Shown here one piece after another: positions 60,214-64,000 of a DNA stretch of 64,000 nucleotides (positions are counted from its first letter, which is position 1; each line of letters opens with the position of its first letter). Under the pieces are notes generated by a model, which saw nothing but the letters and a program-made list of their open reading frames with translations, was not told the DNA's origin and did no database searches. The stretch spans positions 1-64,000 of the forward strand of contig JAJPHM010000077.1 in assembly GCA_021325295.1 (NCBI GenBank). Direction: 5' to 3'. This DNA comes from Nitrososphaeraceae archaeon (GTDB taxonomy: Archaea; Thermoproteota; Nitrososphaeria; Nitrososphaerales; Nitrososphaeraceae). The translations under genes and the position numbers were made by a program.

Positions 60214-60230
60214 GTGCTATGAGATAGCAC
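60214..60230 (+). promoter_or_regulatory. dyad upstream of hairpin RNA candidate
   Basis: GTGCTAT-GAG-ATAGCAC, perfect seven-base arms, about 6 bases before the box A-like GGTTTTATTAC (60236-60246). It may be an operator for the downstream transcript, or a hairpin. Confidence 0.4.
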
Positions 60231-60274
60231 CAAATGGTTTTATTACTGTGATACTATTTTAATGGTAGACAAGC

Positions 60275-60325
60275 CATTGCAGACTGGTTGATGCCCCCGC
60301 TTTTCTCCCCCACCAGTCTGCAATG
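60275..60325 (+). ncRNA. candidate small RNA: 14-bp stem with C-rich loop
   Basis: CATTGCAGACTGGT (60275-60288) pairs perfectly with ACCAGTCTGCAATG (60312-60325) around a 23-base loop that is almost all pyrimidine, with CCCCC at both ends. Box A-like sequences lie 30-40 bases and 15-22 bases upstream; CTCTTTCT follows the stem. No coding frame crosses it. An exposed C-rich loop can pair with G-rich ribosome-binding sites or other RNAs. Existence as a transcript is inferred. Confidence 0.55.
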
Positions 60326-60419
60326 CTCTTTCTAACGCAGTTACCACAAGATATGTAGTAGTTTCTCATAGAAGAAATAAAAAAAACTGATTATACAGAT
60401 TCTGAGCTTTTATGAGTAG

Positions 60420-60629
60420 ATGACACTTGCAGCCATCCTGCTGGTTCTATCGGTCTTCGTTACTATAGTGCCATACCAAGGGTCAATACTTACGCTTCTT
60501 GTAATTGCTGCTATAGCAGTAGTTGCGCTGGCGTTCTTTAGGCTGCTGGTGCCGCTTATAATTGCTGGAATAATAGTAGTGGTATTAATCATCCTGATAT
60601 TTGGCGGAATACCCATACCAGGAAGATAG
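60420..60629 (+). CDS. 69-residue two-helix membrane protein
   Basis: MTLAAILLVLSVFVTIVPY opens it; the chain is nearly all hydrophobic with helices at about 2-20 and 24-62 (the latter may be two helices broken at RLLVP) and a polar end GGIPIPGR. Probably a small membrane protein; function unknown. Confidence 0.55.
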   Translation: MTLAAILLVLSVFVTIVPYQGSILTLLVIAAIAVVALAFFRLLVPLIIAGIIVVVLIILIFGGIPIPGR

Positions 60630-60798
60630 TGATGCATAATATCGGTCAGACTGTTCGATATCTGGTTATACCCTTTCCATAATACGAATATCATAACATT
60701 TTTGCTTTCTGTCAATTTCATTTCTTGTCATCTGATTGTCATTTTGTATGGCATACAATCTGAAAACCTACATATGCAATGAAAACTATGTCTAGATA

Positions 60799-60936
60799 GT
60801 GTCTACAAATAAACCCACGAGTTCATCAAGTATAAAGTGCAGCATCTGCGGAATAACTTTTACAACAGAACAGGACAAGGAACAACATATGAAACTAGAA
60901 CACAAAAATAAACAAAAACCAACCGGAGTAACCTAG
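60799..60936 (+). CDS. 45-residue C2H2 zinc-finger protein
   Basis: From GTG 60799. One finger: C14-SI-C17, twelve residues (GITFTTEQDKEQ), H30-MKLE-H35, followed by a basic tail (KNKQKPTGVT). The conserved aromatic is F21. Flanks are Ser/Thr-rich. Too short for most gene finders, but the zinc spacing is exact. DNA, RNA or protein binding is likely. Confidence 0.6.
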   Translation: MSTNKPTSSSSIKCSICGITFTTEQDKEQHMKLEHKNKQKPTGVT

Positions 60937-61137
60937 AACCAACTTTTGCTGAGGAAAAGAATTAAGAATATCACGGTAAGAACATTCGACAGAAAATACT
61001 ACTTTATTATTTTGTATCCAAGTCGGCGGGTTCTGCTACCGATTTTTATCCGCTGATGCAGATATGCCATTGGTCGTATAAAGTTCTAGGTGAAAGGTTG
61101 GTACTGCATATTATTTCTATATTGCCACTTATTACAA

Positions 61138-61371
61138 ATGCTTGGCAGTATCAATGGTCTTGAAATAGCCAACGGTCTGAAGGAGTTACTTGCAAGCCAT
61201 GGTTTTACGCTTGACCTCATTTTGAAGACACCTCCAGCTGAAATGGCACTTATTCTTGGTATAGACCTGTATGTGGCACGCCTGATATACCTTGTAGCAA
61301 AAAGAGCTGTCGATGCCAGAAGAGAATCTGAGATAGAATATAAGCTCCAATCAGAAATGGGTGCAGAGTAG
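61138..61371 (+). CDS. small helical protein with HhH-like segment
   Basis: 77 residues from ATG 61138 (MLGSINGLEIANGLKELLAS). The open frame begins at 61090 but the extra residues are hydrophobic and aromatic, unlike the rest. GFTLDLILKTPPAEMALILGI and DLYVARLIYLVAKRA suggest a helix-hairpin-helix-like fold that can bind DNA. It lies about 60 bases before the histidine kinase and may be co-transcribed. Confidence 0.55.
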   Translation: MLGSINGLEIANGLKELLASHGFTLDLILKTPPAEMALILGIDLYVARLIYLVAKRAVDARRESEIEYKLQSEMGAE

Positions 61372-61430
61372 CTGAAGCAGGTACCGCAGAAAAGTACTGT
61401 GAATAATCTTATATATTCTCCGTACTCTAT

Positions 61431-63434
61431 TTGTGCTGTTTGTCAGGCTCTTCCTTAAATGACAGCAGGGAGGATATCACGGGCCATTCGCCAGGGCCTG
61501 ATAGCAAGTTCATACATGCAGCCAGCCAGTCTGACTTGCTTGAAGTATGCATTGACCTTTTGTCTCGTGCTCAAAATAGAATAATGTGGTTTGTTTCAGT
61601 TCCAGAAAGTGACCTACATAAAATCTCGCCACTGATAGTGACGCATAATGTCGCTCGTGAAATATTGACGGCGGCAGACAGAGGAGTTCAGATTAGCATT
61701 TTGCTTCCTGCAAGTTACAACCATAACAAGAATTCATTTGTGTTCGCTTCCCACCCTAATGTAATTGTCAGGAGTATCACAGTCGAAATCAAATCAGAGA
61801 CAGCAATAGAACTTGTTATTGTTGATAGACATTCTTCACTTGTGCTGGAATCGCGCCTTGAACCGCAGAACCCCGATACCGGCGGCATGGTATCATTTTT
61901 GCGCTCAGATTCAAGGTCTTATACCATTCCCTATGTTACAATGTTTGATGGAATCTGGGGTCAGGCTGAACTCCATGAAAGGCTCAGTGAAGTAGACAGT
62001 TTAAAAGATGAGTACATACGCAAGCAGGAAGAACTCTACGAAAAGCTTCGAGAAACTGAAAGGCTAAAGGATGAATTCATAAATATTGCTGCTCACGAGC
62101 TGCGGACTCCACTTATGCCTATTATGGGCGGAGTCGAAATACTCGAATCAAAGCTAAACGGCAAATCCAAGATAAATGAAAATGAGATTCGCGACGAGCT
62201 AGCAGTAATTAACCGCAATGCAGAGAGACTGCTGAAACTTGCAGAGGACATACTCGAAGTCAGCAGAATGGAAAGTGGCATATTCAAGATGAAGGTAGAG
62301 CAGGTAAATCTCTATTCTCTGATATCTGATATAATTTCCGATATTGAAAAGAAATACTCTACATTGCACGATCCGGGTAAAGCAGGACGGATAGATAAGA
62401 CCACTGAAGGACAAGACCTTCGTTCACTGATTTTGTATGTAGTAGGAGAGAAGAACAATCCTGCAAATAACAAATTCAAGATACACTTTCAGCGAGAAAA
62501 TGATAGCGAGAGTTCAGGAAGTGGTGCAGGCGGTATTGACAAGATATTTGTCGAATGCGACAGAGGAAAAATCGGGCAGGTACTTTTCAATCTCTTGGAT
62601 AACGCAATGAAGTTCATAGAGGGCAGAGGTAAGATAGAAGTATCTGCCAAGGTCTCTGGACAGACAGTTACGGTGAAGGTTAGCGATACGGGCAAAGGAA
62701 TAGACCCTTCAATAAAAGACACGTTATTTGACAAGTTTGTATCAAAATCAGACAAAGGTTCTGGCCTGGGACTTTACATCTCTAAAAAGATAATTGAAGC
62801 TCACGGAGGAAAGATATGGGCAGAAAATACCCCCCAAGGAGGAGCAGTATTCACATTCAGCCTTCCACTTCAGTTCACTGGCAGGGTTCAGCCTGAACGT
62901 CAGCACGTACCTACAGTTACAGACATGTATCGCTCATCACTTGAAAAGACATGGGGAGAATCTCTCGAGAAATTAGAGGCCATGAAGAGAAATCTCTTGG
63001 CTGCAAGGGACGAGGCACTGCGTAAGAGAAACGAGGGCCTGTTGCAATACCAGAAGAAGGTAGAAGAGTCAAGAAAACTCATTATGGCAAAACAGGAGTT
63101 CATAAACCAGCAGATTAATTACAAGAAAATGCGCCGCGAGATAGACAGCAGAATAGAAAAGGGGCTTGAAGGGCTCCAGCGGCTAATTGAAGGCCTCAGG
63201 GATAATATTCTGGGAGATGAAGCCGTTGAGAAAATAGTCCTGCACCCTACCGTCTCTGAGGCTATCAAGTATGAAGCAAATAAAGTAACCAAGACAGAAT
63301 TTTTCAAATCCATCCAACAGCAGCTGGGCATTCTCCAGAAAAATGAATCTTCTGGCAGGAAGAGCGAACAAGAGGATGAAAAGAAATTAAGAAGGGCAGG
63401 TCTGCACATAGAGTCGGGAAAGAACCAGAGGTGA
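61431..63434 (+). CDS. sensor histidine kinase with TrmB/PLD-like sensor and coiled-coil tail
   Basis: 667 residues, no membrane helix, so a cytoplasmic sensor. Residues 30-180 look like the TrmB C-terminal/phospholipase D-like sensor (LLSRAQNRIMWFVSVPES, ISILLPASYNHN). A short coiled coil (182-214) leads to the dimerisation domain with H222 in AAHELRTPLMPIM, then N-box LFNLLDNAMKF (386-396), G1 DTGKGID (419-425) and G2 GSGLGLYISKK (443-453). After 485 comes a 180-residue coiled coil, unusual for a kinase. TTG start at 61431 (or 61440) under box A CTTATATATTC (about 61408-61418). Overlaps the ParA-like gene. No response regulator is adjacent. Confidence 0.9.
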   Translation: MCCLSGSSLNDSREDITGHSPGPDSKFIHAASQSDLLEVCIDLLSRAQNRIMWFVSVPESDLHKISPLIVTHNVAREILTAADRGVQISILLPASYNHNKNSFVFASHPNVIVRSITVEIKSETAIELVIVDRHSSLVLESRLEPQNPDTGGMVSFLRSDSRSYTIPYVTMFDGIWGQAELHERLSEVDSLKDEYIRKQEELYEKLRETERLKDEFINIAAHELRTPLMPIMGGVEILESKLNGKSKINENEIRDELAVINRNAERLLKLAEDILEVSRMESGIFKMKVEQVNLYSLISDIISDIEKKYSTLHDPGKAGRIDKTTEGQDLRSLILYVVGEKNNPANNKFKIHFQRENDSESSGSGAGGIDKIFVECDRGKIGQVLFNLLDNAMKFIEGRGKIEVSAKVSGQTVTVKVSDTGKGIDPSIKDTLFDKFVSKSDKGSGLGLYISKKIIEAHGGKIWAENTPQGGAVFTFSLPLQFTGRVQPERQHVPTVTDMYRSSLEKTWGESLEKLEAMKRNLLAARDEALRKRNEGLLQYQKKVEESRKLIMAKQEFINQQINYKKMRREIDSRIEKGLEGLQRLIEGLRDNILGDEAVEKIVLHPTVSEAIKYEANKVTKTEFFKSIQQQLGILQKNESSGRKSEQEDEKKLRRAGLHIESGKNQR

Positions 63435-64000
63435 CAACCAGAATGACCACAAGTAACACTAAATCAACAGATGGCCCATTCAAGGTAGCAATCCATTCAT
63501 TTAAGGGTGGAACAGGCAAGAGCACAATTGCTGCAAACCTTGCAGTTTCACTTGCCTTGGAGGGCAGGAATGTGGGCGTTATGGATTTGGATCTGGCAGG
63601 ACCTGGATTGCATGTCCTTCTCGAACTCAAGCAAGAGGATATGAAGCTTACACTGAACGACTTTTTCTTGGACAAGTGCTCCGCAGTAGAACCTGTAATC
63701 GACCTGACAAGAAGACTCGGCTTAAAGAAGGGAAAACTTGTCTTTGTCCCTGCAAGCTTTAGGGCGGATGATATTGTACGTGTTCTCTCAAAGGGCTATG
63801 AGATACAGAATTTCAGAATTGCTATACAAGAGATATCAAGGTTACATAACCTCGATTGCATGATAATTGACACACACCCGGGAATAGACAAATCGACACT
63901 AGTAGCTATGGGCGTATGCGATATGATAGTCCTTATTTCAAGAATAGACAGTCAGGATATTCTGGGAACAGGGGTAATGATAGAAATCGCAAATACTCTG
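63431..64000 (+). CDS. ParA/MinD-like ATPase, cut by the window end
   Basis: 190 residues visible. GTG 63431 overlaps the kinase stop (GTGA), and ATG 63443 (MTTSNTKSTDGPFKV) is the alternative start. Deviant Walker A KGGTGKST with signature Lys (HSFKGGTGKSTIAANLAVSL), Walker A' VMDLDLAGPGLHVLL, and Walker B LDCMIIDTHPGIDKST. The visible part has the full nucleotide site; the C-terminus is missing. MinD/ParA ATPases position proteins or DNA on surfaces. Co-translation with the kinase suggests a joint role. Confidence 0.9.
   Translation, partial: MTTRMTTSNTKSTDGPFKVAIHSFKGGTGKSTIAANLAVSLALEGRNVGVMDLDLAGPGLHVLLELKQEDMKLTLNDFFLDKCSAVEPVIDLTRRLGLKKGKLVFVPASFRADDIVRVLSKGYEIQNFRIAIQEISRLHNLDCMIIDTHPGIDKSTLVAMGVCDMIVLISRIDSQDILGTGVMIEIANTL

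Larger units (their letters stand above)
60087..60419. other. intergenic region holding the C-rich hairpin RNA candidate
   Basis: No coding frame. Contains a perfect dyad GTGCTAT-GAG-ATAGCAC (60214-60230), then A/T-rich boxes, then the long hairpin at 60275-60325 (listed separately). Confidence 0.45.

Noticed and set aside
1-64000. CRISPR array, replication origin, intact transposase or integrase
   Set aside because: No regularly spaced direct repeats, no cas, tnpA/tnpB or tyrosine-recombinase motifs, and no cdc6/orc gene or origin-type repeats were found on reading through.

Overview
The window looks like chromosomal DNA of an archaeon of the phylum Nitrososphaerota (Thaumarchaeota), most like the soil Nitrososphaerales. 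Direct signs are archaeal information genes (rpoN, rps2, eL37, an LSm protein, Alba), an archaeal enolase, mevalonate kinase, and a complete archaeal coenzyme A operon (pantoate kinase, phosphopantothenate synthetase, PanB, CoaBC). Many start codons lie about 25-30 bases below an A/T-rich box A, so many transcripts are probably leaderless. There are several single-domain winged-helix proteins of a type common in this phylum. No ammonia-oxidation genes fall in the window, so the placement rests on gene content and style, not on amo genes.

Layout. 0.4-7 kb: coiled-coil, winged-helix and PadR proteins and inorganic pyrophosphatase. 7-11.4 kb: a secreted spherulin-4-like protein, a class V aminotransferase, an M24 peptidase. 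11.5-16.6 kb: the CoA operon and a divergent AbrB-PhoU regulator. 16.8-23.5 kb: patatin, mevalonate kinase, MEMO1, then the rpoN-eno-rps2 operon. 23.5-31.2 kb is an accessory zone around tRNA-Leu: decayed genes, a winged-helix plus PD-(D/E)XK protein, a G1 (eqolisin) peptidase, zinc-finger remnants and possible small RNAs. 31.3-38.2 kb is housekeeping: PurU-like, creatininase family, LSm, eL37, RpiA, a cyclic amidohydrolase and a left-handed beta-helix acyltransferase. 38.3-46.5 kb is a second accessory zone around tRNA-Ala, rich in very small zinc-ribbon proteins, with an SDR enzyme and membrane-anchored proteins. 46.5-64 kb: cytochrome P450, a phosphoesterase, a eukaryote-like peptide:N-glycanase, an MFS carrier, Alba, a TetR/membrane-protein operon with a clear operator, a nitrate/taurine-type ABC transporter without its binding protein, tiny membrane and zinc-finger proteins, and a histidine kinase overlapping a ParA/MinD-like ATPase cut by the window end.

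How parts fit together. The CoA operon takes ketoisovalerate-derived pantoate to 4'-phosphopantetheine by the archaeal route. rpoN, eno and rps2 form one tightly packed transcription unit. The TetR gene directly follows the membrane-protein gene, and a 20-base inverted repeat abuts that operon's box A, so the pair is probably self-regulated. The kinase and ParA-like genes overlap and are probably co-translated.

The most notable items are the PNGase homologue at 49.8 kb, with all catalytic and zinc residues of eukaryotic Png1; the kinase-ParA pair; a short hairpin RNA candidate with a C-rich loop at 60.28 kb; a 14-base string shared by two intergenic regions 10 kb apart; and the winged-helix/nuclease protein next to tRNA-Leu. 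I saw no CRISPR array, intact transposase, integrase or replication origin.
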